DNA of 64,000 bases from Streptococcus equinus (GCF_900101445.1 NZ_FNKE01000001.1:496001-560000); one strand, 5' to 3'; counted from the stretch's first letter, positions 44,899 through 56,143 are shown. The notes: generated from the sequence alone by a model not told the origin. Made by a program: numbers and translations.

Positions 44899-45471
44899 AT
44901 GAAAAACAGTAAAGCAGCAAGTAATATTGCTACAGTTGCAATTTTCTTTGCTATCATGCTTGTTATTAATTTCTTAACAAGCCTTGTCTTTAACCTTTGG
45001 CCTGTGCCAATCAAGCCGACACTTATTCACGTTCCTGTAATCATCGCATCTATTGTTTACGGACCACGAATCGGTGCTACGCTTGGTGCTTTAATGGGAG
45101 TTATCAGTGTAACAGTAAATACTTTGACTCTTCTACCAACAAGTTACCTCTTCTCTCCATTTGTTGAAAATGGTAATCTTTCTTCATTAATTGTTGCCAT
45201 GGTACCTCGTATTTTGATTGGTATCACACCATACTTTGTTTACAAATGGATTCATAATAGATTTGGTATCATTGTCGCTGGTGCTATTGGTTCTATGACA
45301 AATACAATCTTTGTTTTGGGTGGTATTTTCTTCCTCTTTGCAAATGTGTATAGTGGAGATATCAAAGCACTACTTGCGGTTGTCTTTGGTACAAATGCGA
45401 TTGCGGAGATGATTATTTCAGCTATTTTAACGCTTGCAATTGTTCCAAAATTACAGAAAATCAGAGCATAA
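44899..45471 (+). CDS. panT: ECF transporter S component, probable pantothenate uptake (PanT)
   Basis: A 190-residue membrane protein with six helices and the S-component pattern (NIATVAIFFAIMLVINFL near the start; PVPIKPTLIHVPVIIASIVYGPRIGATLGALMG in the middle). I start at 44899, where AGGAGGAG is ideally spaced; an upstream in-frame ATG at 44839 overlaps the promoter. Position behind coaB-coaC indicates pantothenate, the CoA precursor. No EcfT/EcfA is adjacent, so it relies on the shared module. Confidence 0.85.
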   Translation: MKNSKAASNIATVAIFFAIMLVINFLTSLVFNLWPVPIKPTLIHVPVIIASIVYGPRIGATLGALMGVISVTVNTLTLLPTSYLFSPFVENGNLSSLIVAMVPRILIGITPYFVYKWIHNRFGIIVAGAIGSMTNTIFVLGGIFFLFANVYSGDIKALLAVVFGTNAIAEMIISAILTLAIVPKLQKIRA

Positions 45472-45476
45472 ATAAT

Positions 45477-45505
45477 GAAAATCACGGGAAAACCGTGGTT
45501 TTTTT
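45477..45505 (+). terminator. Terminator of panT
   Basis: ATCACGG / CCGTGGT stem with GAAAA loop and T7. Confidence 0.9.
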
Positions 45506-45688
45506 AGTCACATGAAGTTAAAAAATTGGTTAATTTTTACCTTACACAAACGTTTGCGTAACTAAACAAAAGCACTCAAAAAGCTTGATTTAACAATATT
45601 TTCACTTATATTAAATTTTTACTAGAAATAATTTTCGCAAAGTGGTATAATGAAAGCGTTTATAAGAACATATAAAGGAGTTCCATTA

Positions 45689-47404
45689 ATGACTTACACT
45701 GAAAACTATCAAAAATGGCTCGATTTTGCGGGGCTTCCCGATTATCTCCGTGAAGAATTGTTAGCCATGGACGAAAAGACAAAAGAAGATGCTTTCTACA
45801 CAAACCTTGAGTTTGGTACAGCAGGTATGCGTGGTGTTATCGGCGCTGGTACTAACCGTATCAACGTTTACGTTGTTCGCCAAGCTACTGAAGGTCTTGC
45901 AAAACTTATCGAAACAAAAGGTGAAGATGTTAAAAAACGTGGTGTTGCTATCGCCTACGACTCACGTCACTTCTCACCTGAATTTGCTTTCGAATCTGCT
46001 CAAGTTTTAGCAAAACATGGCATTAAAGCATATGTTTTCGAATCACTTCGCCCAACTCCAGAATTGTCATTTGCTGTTCGTCACCTTGGTACTTTTGCTG
46101 GTATCATGGTTACTGCAAGTCACAACCCTGCTCCATTTAATGGTTACAAAGTTTATGGTGAAGATGGTGGACAAATGCCACCTGCTGATGCTGATGCTTT
46201 GACTGACTTCATTCGTGCTATCGATGATCCATTTGCCATCGAATTAGCTGATCTTGAAGAAAGCAAAGCTTCTGGTCTTATTGAGGTTATCGGTGAAAAT
46301 GTCGATGCTGAATACCTTAAAGAAGTTAAAGACGTTAACATCAACCAAAAATTGATTGATGAATACGGTAAAGACATGAAGATTGTCTACACTCCACTTC
46401 ACGGTACTGGTGAAATGCTTGCTCGTCGTGCTCTTGCACAAGCTGGTTTTGAATCTGTACAAGTTGTTGAAGCACAAGCTGTTCCAGATCCAGACTTCTC
46501 AACTGTAAAATCTCCAAACCCAGAAAACCAAGAAGCATTTGCACTTGCTGAAGAACTTGGTCGTAAAGTTGATGCTGACGTTCTTGTTGCTACTGACCCA
46601 GATGCTGACCGTCTTGGTGTTGAAATCCGTCAAGCTGATGGTTCATACCGTAACCTTTCAGGTAACCAAATCGGTGCTATCATCGCTAAATACATTCTTG
46701 AAGCACACAAAACAGCTGGAACTCTTCCAGAAAATGCTGCTTTGGCAAAATCAATCGTATCAACTGAATTGGTAACTAAAATTGCTGAAAGCTACGGCGC
46801 TAAAATGTTTAACGTCTTGACTGGTTTCAAATTCATCGCAGAAAAAATCCAAGAATTCGAAGAAAAACACAACCACACTTATATGTTTGGTTTCGAGGAA
46901 AGCTTCGGTTACCTTATCAAACCATTCGTACGTGATAAAGATGCCGTTCAAGCTGTTCTTATTGTAGCTGAAATTGCTGCTTACTACCGCTCACGTGGTT
47001 TAACACTTGCTGATGGTATCGAAGAAATCTACAAAGAATACGGATACTTCGCAGAAAAAACTATCTCAGTAACTCTTAGCGGTGTTGACGGTGCTGCAGA
47101 AATCAAGAAAATCATGGATAAATTCCGTGACAACGCTCCTGCTCAGTTCAACTCAACTGATATTGTTAAAACTGAAGACTTCTTGGCTCAAACTGCTACA
47201 AGCGCAAATGGCGTTGAAAAATTGACAACTCCACCAAGCAACGTATTAAAATATGTTCTTGCTGATGATTCTTGGATTGCTGTTCGCCCTTCAGGTACAG
47301 AACCAAAAATCAAATTCTACATCGCAACAGTTGGTTCTGACTTAGCTGATGCTGAAGCTAAAATTGCTAACATCGAAAAAGAAATTAACGCATTTGTTAA
47401 ATAA
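45689..47404 (+). CDS. pgm: Phosphoglucomutase / phosphomannomutase
   Basis: A 571-residue alpha-D-phosphohexomutase interconverting glucose 6-phosphate and glucose 1-phosphate for polysaccharide and teichoic acid synthesis. The phosphoserine loop is TASHNPAPFNG, the Mg loop ATDPDADRLG, the sugar loop FEESFGYL and the phosphate loop RPSGTEPKIKFY. The length and N-terminal TYTENYQKW are those of the streptococcal/PgcA type. I start at 45689 (AAGGAG 7 bp upstream), not at 45650. Codon use is strongly biased (GGT, CGT, GAA), as for a highly expressed gene. Confidence 0.95.
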   Translation: MTYTENYQKWLDFAGLPDYLREELLAMDEKTKEDAFYTNLEFGTAGMRGVIGAGTNRINVYVVRQATEGLAKLIETKGEDVKKRGVAIAYDSRHFSPEFAFESAQVLAKHGIKAYVFESLRPTPELSFAVRHLGTFAGIMVTASHNPAPFNGYKVYGEDGGQMPPADADALTDFIRAIDDPFAIELADLEESKASGLIEVIGENVDAEYLKEVKDVNINQKLIDEYGKDMKIVYTPLHGTGEMLARRALAQAGFESVQVVEAQAVPDPDFSTVKSPNPENQEAFALAEELGRKVDADVLVATDPDADRLGVEIRQADGSYRNLSGNQIGAIIAKYILEAHKTAGTLPENAALAKSIVSTELVTKIAESYGAKMFNVLTGFKFIAEKIQEFEEKHNHTYMFGFEESFGYLIKPFVRDKDAVQAVLIVAEIAAYYRSRGLTLADGIEEIYKEYGYFAEKTISVTLSGVDGAAEIKKIMDKFRDNAPAQFNSTDIVKTEDFLAQTATSANGVEKLTTPPSNVLKYVLADDSWIAVRPSGTEPKIKFYIATVGSDLADAEAKIANIEKEINAFVK

Positions 47405-47421
47405 TTTTAGTTAGATATCTT

Positions 47422-47456
47422 AAAACTCCTTCTATTTTAGAAGGAGTTTTTTTTTA
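47422..47456 (+). terminator. Terminator of pgm
   Basis: AAAACTCCTT / AAGGAGTTTT stem followed by T9. Confidence 0.93.
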
Positions 47457-47530
47457 CGCATTAGATTAGATCTTTTAATATTAAAAAGGCAATCACCAAT
47501 CAGTTTACATAAATATATTTACATACATTA

Positions 47531-47569
47531 AAACAACACCCAAGGGAGAAAAGGTGTTGTTTCTTTTTT
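47531..47569. terminator. Terminator-like hairpin downstream of the Nramp-related gene
   Basis: AACAACACC / GGTGTTGTT stem with a 12-nt loop. T-rich sequence is stronger on the right; on the minus strand T4 follows. Confidence 0.6.
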
Positions 47570-47601
47570 GTTTTTAGGGAGTGTTCATTTCATGAAATAA
47601 C

Positions 47602-48861
47602 TTAAATATTACCAGTTAGCCAAGCAACGATAAAGAACAAAGCAAAACCAAAGAGGTAAATAAGACCGATGATTGATAGAACTTTCAACCAAGGTTTGAT
47701 TTGGTGATCTTTGTTATTAACCAAAGAATAATTAAGGTAACCAAAGAATGGTGTTGTTATAAATGATGCAATCATGGCAAAGCGAAGCATTGTTGCCACG
47801 TTACCAGCAAAAAGGTAAACAATCACAAGACCGACTGCTGCTGTCACAGTCATCCAAGCATAAAGAGCTTTTTGAGATGATTCTTTCTTACCAAGTAATA
47901 ATCGAAGGGATTCGTTGTTAGCACGAGAATACCCATCAATAACTGTGATAACTGTACCGAAGATACATAGGAAGGCAATTAGGGTAATCAAGAAGCGAGC
48001 CCATTCACCAAGTACTTCAGCGTACATGTTAACGAATTGAGCAATGTAGGCTGCTGATGCACTTTGTACTTCTTCACCTGAACCAAACTGGATTAAGGCA
48101 CCAAGAGCACAGAAGATAAGAGCTAAAATAGCGGTTCCGACATATCCTGTGTTGAAATCAAAGACAGCGTCATCTTCTGACATGTTAACGGTTTTACGTT
48201 TTTCGACAGACCACATTGAGTTGATGGCTGAGATTTCAATTGGGCAAGGCATCCATCCCATCAAAGAAACGATAAATGGTAAAGCTGCCATGCGCCATGG
48301 TGTCGGTGCTTCAAAGTTTGGAGCGTATTCACGGTGTTTGAATAATGCAACAACAACCGCTAAAACAGTGGCTAACGTCAAAGCTGTCATTACCCATTTC
48401 GCAAGCGAATCAAGGAAACGATAACCACCGATAAGTAACATTGCCCAAATAATCACAATGATAATTGTTGTCAATTGTGAAATACTTAATCCAAAGCCAT
48501 TTGGGAAGACATTGTATAAAATTGCTGCGCAAAGAATCCCAACACCAGCAGTATTAACAATTGCTGAGAAGACATTTAAAACGAAGAAAACAGCAAGCCA
48601 ACCTTTACCCTTTTCAGCATATCCTTCAATCAAGCTTTTATTATTTTCCATTGTATATTGGGAACCAAAACGGAAAAATGGATACTTGAAAATGTTAATC
48701 AAAATGATTAGCAAAGCCAATTGCCATCCGTAGATAGCTCCTGCTTGTGTAGAAGAAACGATATGTGAGCCGCCAACGGCAGCTGATGCCATTAGAATAC
48801 CAGGGCCAAGTGCTTTTAGTTTGGTGCGCCAGGTCGACTGTTGTTCTGTGCTTTCAGTCAT
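47602..48861 (-). CDS. Nramp-related divalent cation transporter lacking canonical metal ligands
   Basis: A 419-residue protein with eleven predicted helices and the Nramp/LeuT-type layout (LKALGPGILMASAAVGGSH in helix 1; IVSLMGWMPCPIEI in helix 6). Classical Nramp carriers bind Mn/Fe through DPGN in helix 1 and MPH in helix 6. Here the positions read GGSH (31-34) and MPCP (204-207). That places it in the Nramp-related branch that includes NRMT-type magnesium carriers, so the substrate could be Mg or another ion. Single gene with its own terminators. Confidence 0.85.
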   Translation of the reverse strand: MTESTEQQSTWRTKLKALGPGILMASAAVGGSHIVSSTQAGAIYGWQLALLIILINIFKYPFFRFGSQYTMENNKSLIEGYAEKGKGWLAVFFVLNVFSAIVNTAGVGILCAAILYNVFPNGFGLSISQLTTIIIVIIWAMLLIGGYRFLDSLAKWVMTALTLATVLAVVVALFKHREYAPNFEAPTPWRMAALPFIVSLMGWMPCPIEISAINSMWSVEKRKTVNMSEDDAVFDFNTGYVGTAILALIFCALGALIQFGSGEEVQSASAAYIAQFVNMYAEVLGEWARFLITLIAFLCIFGTVITVIDGYSRANNESLRLLLGKKESSQKALYAWMTVTAAVGLVIVYLFAGNVATMLRFAMIASFITTPFFGYLNYSLVNNKDHQIKPWLKVLSIIGLIYLFGFALFFIVAWLTGNI

Positions 48862-49001
48862 AAACCAGACCTCTTTCTAAATAAACTTTCAATTTTCAGA
48901 TAATTCTGAAATATGCAAAACTAATTTTACAACTCAAACTAAAGAAAGTCAACCTTTTTACGTAAATTTTCTGAAAAAACTGAAAAATATATTTTAACTA
49001 T

Positions 49002-49030
49002 CAAAAAAAACCGAGACATAACTCTCGGTA
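49002..49030 (-). terminator. Terminator of the TDT carrier gene
   Basis: ACCGAGA / TCTCGGT stem with a 6-nt loop and T8 on the minus strand. Confidence 0.9.
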
Positions 49031-49057
49031 CTAATGATTTTTGGTGTTTTTATAAAC

Positions 49058-49957
49058 TTAATCCCTAAAATACTTGATATATCCTGCAGCTACTTTTATC
49101 AAGATGAAAATTGCTACTAATAATTCTATGACAAAAAGGTATTGTAAGACTTCAAAATACTTTGCAGCCCCCTTTAAAGCTACTGCTGTAACGATTAAGG
49201 GAAAAGTTAAGGCTGAAAATCCTGGATTGAAATCCTTCTTCATGATTTTTGGAAGAAAAGAAATCACTAAAATATATAAAAACTGCGATAGAATCAACAA
49301 TCCAAGCAATAATGGACGATATATTGTTTCAAAAGCATTTAAATATGCAAGGATTACTAGTGCTGGGGCACAAAGTGTCGCAAGGTTAGCTTTAACTTCA
49401 TCTGGGATACCGTGTTTCCAGAGCCTTAAAAAGACTGTTGGTAAAAGGGCTGTTAGGGCAATTAAGAGATAAACAAAAACGATTTTACCAAGCTGGGCAT
49501 ATCCGGTCCATGGAACCGTAAGACTAGAAACCCCGATTCCGATGTAAAGAACGGCCCAAGATGGATAGACATTGCTTAGGTTAAAAGACCAAAGAAATCG
49601 TTTTGAAAAAATGATGATATAAGCAATTAAAGCTACAAAGGATAGCCACCATATCGTTCGAAAAATAATCTCAGTAATTCCGTCCCAGTCTGGAAAGTCA
49701 TCTAGATAGACAATCATTAGCATTCCCTGCATTAGGAGTGTCGGAAAAATCGAAGCTGTCAAAGGATCTTTAAGAACGACTCTATAGTTTTTAAAAGAAT
49801 TCACGAAAGCTGTCAATAATAGTAAATATAAACCAAAAGCTATCCCTCCTAATGCATAGCGCAAAGTGATTGAATACTCTCCCAAGGTATTTCCCAGTGA
49901 AAAAAAGCTTAAGCCTAAACCACCAATTGCTAGAGGAGGTTCTTTTAACTTTCTCAT
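49058..49957 (-). CDS. TDT (TehA/SLAC1) family transporter
   Basis: A 299-residue membrane protein with about ten helices in the TehA/SLAC1 pattern. The start (LKEPPLAIGGLGLSFFSLGN) has the family's PxxxGxxxLxLxxLG motif. Members include anion channels and malate or tellurite-resistance transporters. The substrate cannot be assigned here. AGGAGA precedes the start, and both sides carry terminators, so it is monocistronic. Confidence 0.82.
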   Translation of the reverse strand: MRKLKEPPLAIGGLGLSFFSLGNTLGEYSITLRYALGGIAFGLYLLLLTAFVNSFKNYRVVLKDPLTASIFPTLLMQGMLMIVYLDDFPDWDGITEIIFRTIWWLSFVALIAYIIIFSKRFLWSFNLSNVYPSWAVLYIGIGVSSLTVPWTGYAQLGKIVFVYLLIALTALLPTVFLRLWKHGIPDEVKANLATLCAPALVILAYLNAFETIYRPLLLGLLILSQFLYILVISFLPKIMKKDFNPGFSALTFPLIVTAVALKGAAKYFEVLQYLFVIELLVAIFILIKVAAGYIKYFRD

Positions 49958-49991
49958 CTATTCTCCTTATAATATTTTTTATGATAACGAA

Positions 49992-50019
49992 AATACCCCA
50001 TGTCAATCCATGAGGTATT
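49992..50019 (-). terminator. Terminator of the DUF1002 gene
   Basis: AATACCCCATG / CATGAGGTATT stem with a 6-nt loop and T4 on the minus strand. Confidence 0.8.
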
Positions 50020-50072
50020 GTTATTGTAACATAAATAAGTTGAAGTCAAAAGTTCCTCAAAACCAAATCTTT

Positions 50073-51038
50073 TTAGAATAAGTTTTTAAAGAAGTTGACA
50101 ATAGCTTGCCAGATGTTTGCTAAGAAACCTTTTCCAGATTCTAAAGCACTTGATGAATCAAAATTCAAGTTAATGCCTTTGAAAGTTGAGCCAGCATTTG
50201 AAACGATGCTATTTTTCAAAGATGCCAAAGCTGATTTGAAGCTACTGCTATCAATGATGCTTGATTTTGAAAGATTGAAAGCAAAGTTTACAATCATGTT
50301 GATTTGATTATTTGATAGAACATCTTTCAATTTATAGTTTTCAAGTGTTTCATCAACGATTTTACGAACATCATCTTTTGTCACGTTAGACCCGGCATCT
50401 GCTACTGCTGATTTGATATCAGCTAAAGCAACGTTCAATTTGTCAGCGTCATAACCATCTGTACCTTGATTTTCAGCGTTAATAGTAGACAAGGTATTCA
50501 ATTCTTCTTGTGCTAATTGCTTACTTTCATCAGAAACTTTAGCACCATTTTCTTCAAGTGAATAATAAATTCCCGCCAAAGCCGATTCACCTGTTACAGG
50601 GATTGGTGAGGCTACAGTGATTGCGGCGTGTTCGATACCAAGTGTTACTGCAGCGTTGCGGTACATATCCGACGTTACTTTTGTGATATTTTCAGGAGTG
50701 ACAATATTAACCGTTAATGTCTCTGAAGAGCCCAATTTTTGAATTTTAACTGATGAATATAATTGTAAACTTGGATCATCAGCAACATCCATAATCTTAG
50801 CATAAGCACTTGTTGTAATCGTTTTGATGCTTGTGTCTTTTGAACTATCATAACCAAGCAATGACAAGGTTTGATTGCGTTGGTCATCCGATAAAGAATA
50901 ACCAAGCACATAATCTGGTTGCACATATGTTTCATCAATGACATTTTGAACTGAGTTACTTGCTGCTTGAACGTGACTAACTGTAAGAGTTGAGAATAAT
51001 GCTAGCGCACAAGCCATGAGTGTCTTTTTAAATTTCAT
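50073..51038 (-). CDS. Secreted DUF1002 domain protein
   Basis: A 321-residue exported protein. A signal peptide (residues 1-25, ending SHVQAAS) is followed by a DUF1002 region (QPDYVLGYSLSDDQRNQTLSLLGY, then YRNAAVTLGIEHAAITVASPIPVTGESALAG). The C-terminal end (KGFLANIWQAIVNFFKNLF) is an amphipathic/hydrophobic helix that may hold it at the membrane; no LPxTG motif is present. Function of DUF1002 proteins is unknown. It ends with its own terminator; AAAGGAATTAG precedes the start. Confidence 0.85.
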   Translation of the reverse strand: MKFKKTLMACALALFSTLTVSHVQAASNSVQNVIDETYVQPDYVLGYSLSDDQRNQTLSLLGYDSSKDTSIKTITTSAYAKIMDVADDPSLQLYSSVKIQKLGSSETLTVNIVTPENITKVTSDMYRNAAVTLGIEHAAITVASPIPVTGESALAGIYYSLEENGAKVSDESKQLAQEELNTLSTINAENQGTDGYDADKLNVALADIKSAVADAGSNVTKDDVRKIVDETLENYKLKDVLSNNQINMIVNFAFNLSKSSIIDSSSFKSALASLKNSIVSNAGSTFKGINLNFDSSSALESGKGFLANIWQAIVNFFKNLF

Positions 51039-51122
51039 CTTAACTAATTCCTTTCACTTAGGTATTTAATTATAGCACTTCTTGTTTAAAGCGTCTGAAA
51101 AAAACTGTTATTTACTCACATT

Positions 51123-51536
51123 CTACTCGTGTAGTTCTAGGGGAAGACCATCTGGGTCAAAGAAGAACGTCATTTTCTTGCCAGTATAGTCATCGTGACG
51201 GATAGGTTGCACGTAAATTCCCATATCTTCGAGCTCAGCCTTATAGACTTCAATATTTTCAACGTAAAAAGCTAAATGACGAAGACCGCAAGCTTCCATA
51301 TGGTACTCTGGTTGCCCAACACGTTTTGGTGGTGCAACATAAGCTGGATCTGATGTCTTATTCCCGAAAATTTCAAGTTCGATAGAACCACATTTCAAAT
51401 CAAGCTTGTAATCGTGACGTTCTGGACGATGGTTTTCGCGAATGATTTCAAAACCAAGTTTGTTAACGTAAAAGTCACGTGATTTGTCATAATCAGAGAC
51501 GATAAGTGCCACGTGATGAACTGCGTTTAATTTCAT
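51123..51536 (-). CDS. VOC family (glyoxalase-like) protein
   Basis: A 137-residue single VOC domain with two beta-alpha-beta-beta-beta units. Likely metal ligands are His8 (VHHVAL), Glu in SIELEIF, His in LRHLAFYV and Glu in LPLELHE, the standard positions. Such proteins act as glyoxalase I, fosfomycin-type transferases or dioxygenase-like enzymes; the substrate here is unknown. AAGGAGA precedes the start. It is separated from srtA by that gene's terminator. Confidence 0.88.
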   Translation of the reverse strand: MKLNAVHHVALIVSDYDKSRDFYVNKLGFEIIRENHRPERHDYKLDLKCGSIELEIFGNKTSDPAYVAPPKRVGQPEYHMEACGLRHLAFYVENIEVYKAELEDMGIYVQPIRHDDYTGKKMTFFFDPDGLPLELHE

Positions 51537-51563
51537 AAAAATCTCCTTGTTAATGTATGTTTA

Positions 51564-51602
51564 GAAAAAGCCGAGAATAAAACTTACTCTCAGCTTTTTT
51601 TC
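51564..51602 (-). terminator. Terminator of srtA
   Basis: On the minus strand GCTGAGA / TCTCGGC stem (one U-G) with A7 before and T5 after. Confidence 0.85.
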
Positions 51603-51603
51603 T

Positions 51604-52344
51604 TTAAAAGGTCATTTGATTGTAAGAGTAATCAAAGGCTTTGTGAATGTCATTTGAAGCTTGGTCATAAGCGACGGATGATTCTAAGCTACCTCTGACA
51701 ACAATTCGCTCAGTTGCTTGCTGATCAGTACAAGTCACTAGAGTGACCAAAGCTTGGTCAGGAACGTCATTTAAAACATCCGAACGATCAGGTGTCACTA
51801 AAAATTTTTCAGTGATAACGTAGGTGTAAATCGTTGATTTATCGGTAAGGTAGATCTTCATTCCTGCCTTAGCATTCTCTAAAGGTGAAAACAACATCTT
51901 AGATGAACCAGAAATGCCAAAGACGTGATGGCTAGCAAGGGCGTAATTATTCTGTCCACCCATTACTTGATCTTCTTTCATCGTTCCAGCACCGTAGGAT
52001 AATTCAGTGTTTCCAAGGCCCTTAAAGATTGGTAAGTTAATACCAAGATCTGGTATAGCAATACCACCAATCACAGGAAGGTCAAGATTAGTCGATTGAG
52101 CTTTTAAGACCGATTCGACTGTTACTGGTTCAACAGCTGAAAAATCATAAGTCACTTTAGCAGCTTGATTGTCTTTGATTTTCTTTTTAGAAACCTTGTT
52201 AATTTGATAATGATTTGACTGATGTCCAATCAAAAAATTACAAATGGATTTATTAAAAATCAAGGCAAGTCCTAAAAGCAATAGAACTAAACAAAGTGTA
52301 ATCCTAAGGAAAGTCAAAAAACGATGTGTTTTCTTCTTTTTCAT
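51604..52344 (-). CDS. srtA: Class A sortase
   Basis: A 246-residue sortase with one N-terminal membrane helix (about 11-30). The catalytic domain has His in ALASHHVFG, Cys in LVTCTDQQ and Arg in ERIVVRG. It cleaves LPxTG motifs and attaches surface proteins to peptidoglycan. It starts 4 bp after the gyrA stop, the standard streptococcal gyrA-srtA pairing, so it is co-transcribed with gyrA. No LPxTG substrate gene lies in the window. Confidence 0.96.
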   Translation of the reverse strand: MKKKKTHRFLTFLRITLCLVLLLLGLALIFNKSICNFLIGHQSNHYQINKVSKKKIKDNQAAKVTYDFSAVEPVTVESVLKAQSTNLDLPVIGGIAIPDLGINLPIFKGLGNTELSYGAGTMKEDQVMGGQNNYALASHHVFGISGSSKMLFSPLENAKAGMKIYLTDKSTIYTYVITEKFLVTPDRSDVLNDVPDQALVTLVTCTDQQATERIVVRGSLESSVAYDQASNDIHKAFDYSYNQMTF

Positions 52345-52348
52345 TATT

Positions 52349-54802
52349 CTAATCTTCTACTTCTTCAGTTTCTTGTTCTTCTTCTGGTTGGACAAGAGCA
52401 AAGGTCATGATTTTAGCATCTTGGTCAAGACGCATGATTTTAACACCCAATGTTGCACGACCAGTTTGAGAAATATCAGCGACACTTGTACGAATCATAA
52501 CACCTGTATCTGTGATAACCATGATATCTTCATCGCCGTTAACTGTTACAAGTCCAGCCAATTGACCATTTTTTTCAGTGATATTAGCAGTCTTGATACC
52601 TTTACCACCACGGCCTTTAGTTGGGTATTCAGAAGCTAGTGTACGTTTACCATAACCTTTTTCAGTAATGACAAGAACTTCTTGGTCATCTGTAATACGT
52701 GAAGCTCCGATAACTTCATCGCCTTCACGAAGGTTAACACCACGAACACCAGTTGCTGAACGGCTCATGCTACGAACATCAGATTCGTTAAAGCGAACGC
52801 TGTAACCAGTCTTAGTTCCGATGATAATATCATCATTACCGTTTGTTCGGATAACGTTGATTAACTCATCACCTTCTTTTAAGTTAAGGGCTTTAAGACC
52901 GTTTTGTCGGATATTGCTAAACTCAGACTCTTTAGTACGTTTTACAACACCTTGGCGTGTGACAAAGAACAAGTAATTTTCGTTATCGTCACTGCCTTTT
53001 TCACTAATAATAGTTTGAACAGTTTCACCTTCATCAAGTTTTAGAAGGTTAACAATTGGCAATCCTTTAGCTGTACGACCGTATTCAGGGATTTCATAAC
53101 CTTTCAAGCGGTAAACACGTCCTTTATTGGTCATGAAGTATACATGGTCATGGGTATTTGTCGAAACTAATTCACGAACAAAATCGTCGTCGTTGACACC
53201 AGTTCCTTGAACACCACGTCCACCACGACGTTGAGCACGGAATTCGTCTTGAGCAAGACGTTTGATGTATCCTTTGTTTGAAAGAGTAATCAAAACATCT
53301 TCTTCTTCAATCAAATCTTCATCTTCAAGTGAAAGAACTTCACCAACCATCAATTCTGTACGACGTGGATCAGCGTATTTGCGTTTAATCTCATCCATTT
53401 CTTCTTTGATGATTGTGATAACACGTTCTGGTTTTGCCAAAATATCAGCCAAATCAGCAATCAATGCAAGAAGGTCATCGTATTCAGCTTGGATTTTTTC
53501 GCGTTCCAAACCTGTCAAACGACGAAGACGCATATCAAGGATAGCTTGGCTTTGACGTTCAGATAAGTTGAAGCGACTCATCAATTCGCCTTGAGCGATT
53601 ACATCTGTTTCACTATTACGGATGATGCTAATGACTTCATCAAGGTGATCAAGAGCAATTAACAAACCTTCTAAGATGTGCGCGCGTTTTTCAGCTTTCG
53701 CTTTATCGAACTCTGTACGACGAACGATCACTTCTTTTTGGTGTTCAATGTAATCAACAATGATTTGTTTCAAAGAAAGAATCTTCGGAACACCATTTTC
53801 AATAGCAAGCATGTTAAAGCTAAAGTTTGTTTGCAAACTAGTAAGTTTGAACAAGTTATTTAGAATAACGTTTGCTGATGCGTCACGACGCACTTCAATG
53901 ATAAATCGGATACCTTCACGGCTTGATTCATCACGAACAGCTGTGATTCCTTCGATACGTTTTTCTTGTGCTAAACGAACGATGTGTTCGTGAACTTTTG
54001 TCTTGTTAACTCCGTATGGGAATTCTGTGACAACAATACGTTCACGACCGCTCTTAGTTGTTTCGATTTCAGTACGTGAACGAAGAACGATAGAACCTTT
54101 ACCAGTTTCATATGCTTTACGAATTCCAGATTTACCCATAACAAGAGCTCCTGTTGGGAAATCAGGACCAGGCAATACTTCCATCAACTCACGTGTTGTG
54201 ACATCAGGATTATCCATAACCAGTTTAACGGCATCAATAGATTCCCCTAAGTTGTGTGGTGGAATATTTGTTGCCATACCAACGGCAATACCTGTCGCAC
54301 CGTTCACGAGCAAGTTAGGAAAACGTGATGGCAAAACAAGTGGTTCACGTTCACTACCATCGTAGTTATCTTGGAAATCAACAGTATTCTTGTTAATATC
54401 ACGAAGCATTTCAAGAGCGATTTTACTCATACGTGCTTCTGTATAACGTTGTGCGGCTGCGCCGTCTCCGTCCATAGAACCAAAGTTTCCGTGTCCGTCA
54501 ACGAGCATGTGGCGGTAGCTCCACCATTGTGCCATACGCACCATTGCTTCATAAATTGATGAATCACCGTGTGGGTGATATTTACCCATAACATCACCGG
54601 TGATACGTGCAGATTTCTTATGAGGTTTATCTGGCGTTACACCGAGCTCATTCATCCCGTACAAGATACGACGATGAACTGGTTTCAGTCCATCACGTAC
54701 ATCAGGAAGAGCACGAGCAACAATAACAGACATGGCGTAATCAATAAAACTTGTCTTCATTTCTGAAGTTAGATTTACGTCAATTAAATTCTTATCCTGC
54801 AT
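52349..54802 (-). CDS. gyrA: DNA gyrase subunit A
   Basis: An 817-residue GyrA with winged-helix and tower domains (1-490) and a C-terminal beta-pinwheel with GyrA-box (QRRGGRG) near 545. The catalytic Tyr120 is in [11 protein letters not shown]. The quinolone-resistance region reads [10 protein letters not shown] with Ser81 and Glu85, the susceptible residues. The C-terminus is acidic ([11 protein letters not shown]). I start at 54802 (MQDKNLID), with AAAGGAGTG upstream; the frame extends 12 codons further but those cross the ribosome-binding site. TATAAT at 54848-54843 marks the promoter. Confidence 0.98.
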   Translation of the reverse strand: MQDKNLIDVNLTSEMKTSFIDYAMSVIVARALPDVRDGLKPVHRRILYGMNELGVTPDKPHKKSARITGDVMGKYHPHGDSSIYEAMVRMAQWWSYRHMLVDGHGNFGSMDGDGAAAQRYTEARMSKIALEMLRDINKNTVDFQDNYDGSEREPLVLPSRFPNLLVNGATGIAVGMATNIPPHNLGESIDAVKLVMDNPDVTTRELMEVLPGPDFPTGALVMGKSGIRKAYETGKGSIVLRSRTEIETTKSGRERIVVTEFPYGVNKTKVHEHIVRLAQEKRIEGITAVRDESSREGIRFIIEVRRDASANVILNNLFKLTSLQTNFSFNMLAIENGVPKILSLKQIIVDYIEHQKEVIVRRTEFDKAKAEKRAHILEGLLIALDHLDEVISIIRNSETDVIAQGELMSRFNLSERQSQAILDMRLRRLTGLEREKIQAEYDDLLALIADLADILAKPERVITIIKEEMDEIKRKYADPRRTELMVGEVLSLEDEDLIEEEDVLITLSNKGYIKRLAQDEFRAQRRGGRGVQGTGVNDDDFVRELVSTNTHDHVYFMTNKGRVYRLKGYEIPEYGRTAKGLPIVNLLKLDEGETVQTIISEKGSDDNENYLFFVTRQGVVKRTKESEFSNIRQNGLKALNLKEGDELINVIRTNGNDDIIIGTKTGYSVRFNESDVRSMSRSATGVRGVNLREGDEVIGASRITDDQEVLVITEKGYGKRTLASEYPTKGRGGKGIKTANITEKNGQLAGLVTVNGDEDIMVITDTGVMIRTSVADISQTGRATLGVKIMRLDQDAKIMTFALVQPEEEQETEEVED

Positions 54803-55074
54803 TAAGGAAAAACACTCCTTTTCTAGTGTAAAACTCAACTATATTATACCACAAAAAACACATTAAAACCATATCATGACCAATCTCCTTTTACGTCTTA
54901 TTAACTAAATGTAAGATTAACTACAAAAGTTTTCCTAAGTATTTTCAAAGCTAGAAAAAGACCAAAAAACAGTAAAACTTTTATGAAAAATTCACTATCT
55001 TTTTATGAGAAAAGCTGACTTTTTTCAGCTAAAAATTTTGCTTTCTTCTTTTTTCAAATTTTTACAATAAGTTC
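54803..55074. other. Gene-free gap between gyrA and ldh
   Basis: An AT-rich divergent promoter region of about 270 bp before the ldh promoter. It contains the gyrA extended -10 (TGTGGTATAAT, minus strand, TATAAT 54848-54843) and a hairpin AGCTGA / TCAGCT near 55014-55030. No gene seen. Confidence 0.6.
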
Positions 55075-55103
55075 GTGACATTTCTCACTTAACGTGTTAA
55101 AAT
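55075..55103 (+). promoter_or_regulatory. ldh promoter
   Basis: GTGACA (55075-55080), 17 bp, TAAAAT (55098-55103) with an upstream TG. Predicted start near 55110; AAGGAGATG is the ribosome-binding site. Confidence 0.75.
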
Positions 55104-55153
55104 ATTATTCGTATGGGCGTCAGCCTAAAAAAATTAAGGAGATGTTTAGATAA

Positions 55154-56143
<990 letters not shown>

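Noticed and set aside
45541..45560. AAACGTTTGC palindrome upstream of pgm as a CcpA cre site
   Set aside because: Three mismatches in the conserved positions and no placement relative to a clear promoter.
54863..54877. Four-codon frame with a good ribosome-binding site upstream of the gyrA promoter
   Set aside because: It lies before the gyrA -10, so it would not be in the gyrA transcript, and no promoter was found for it.
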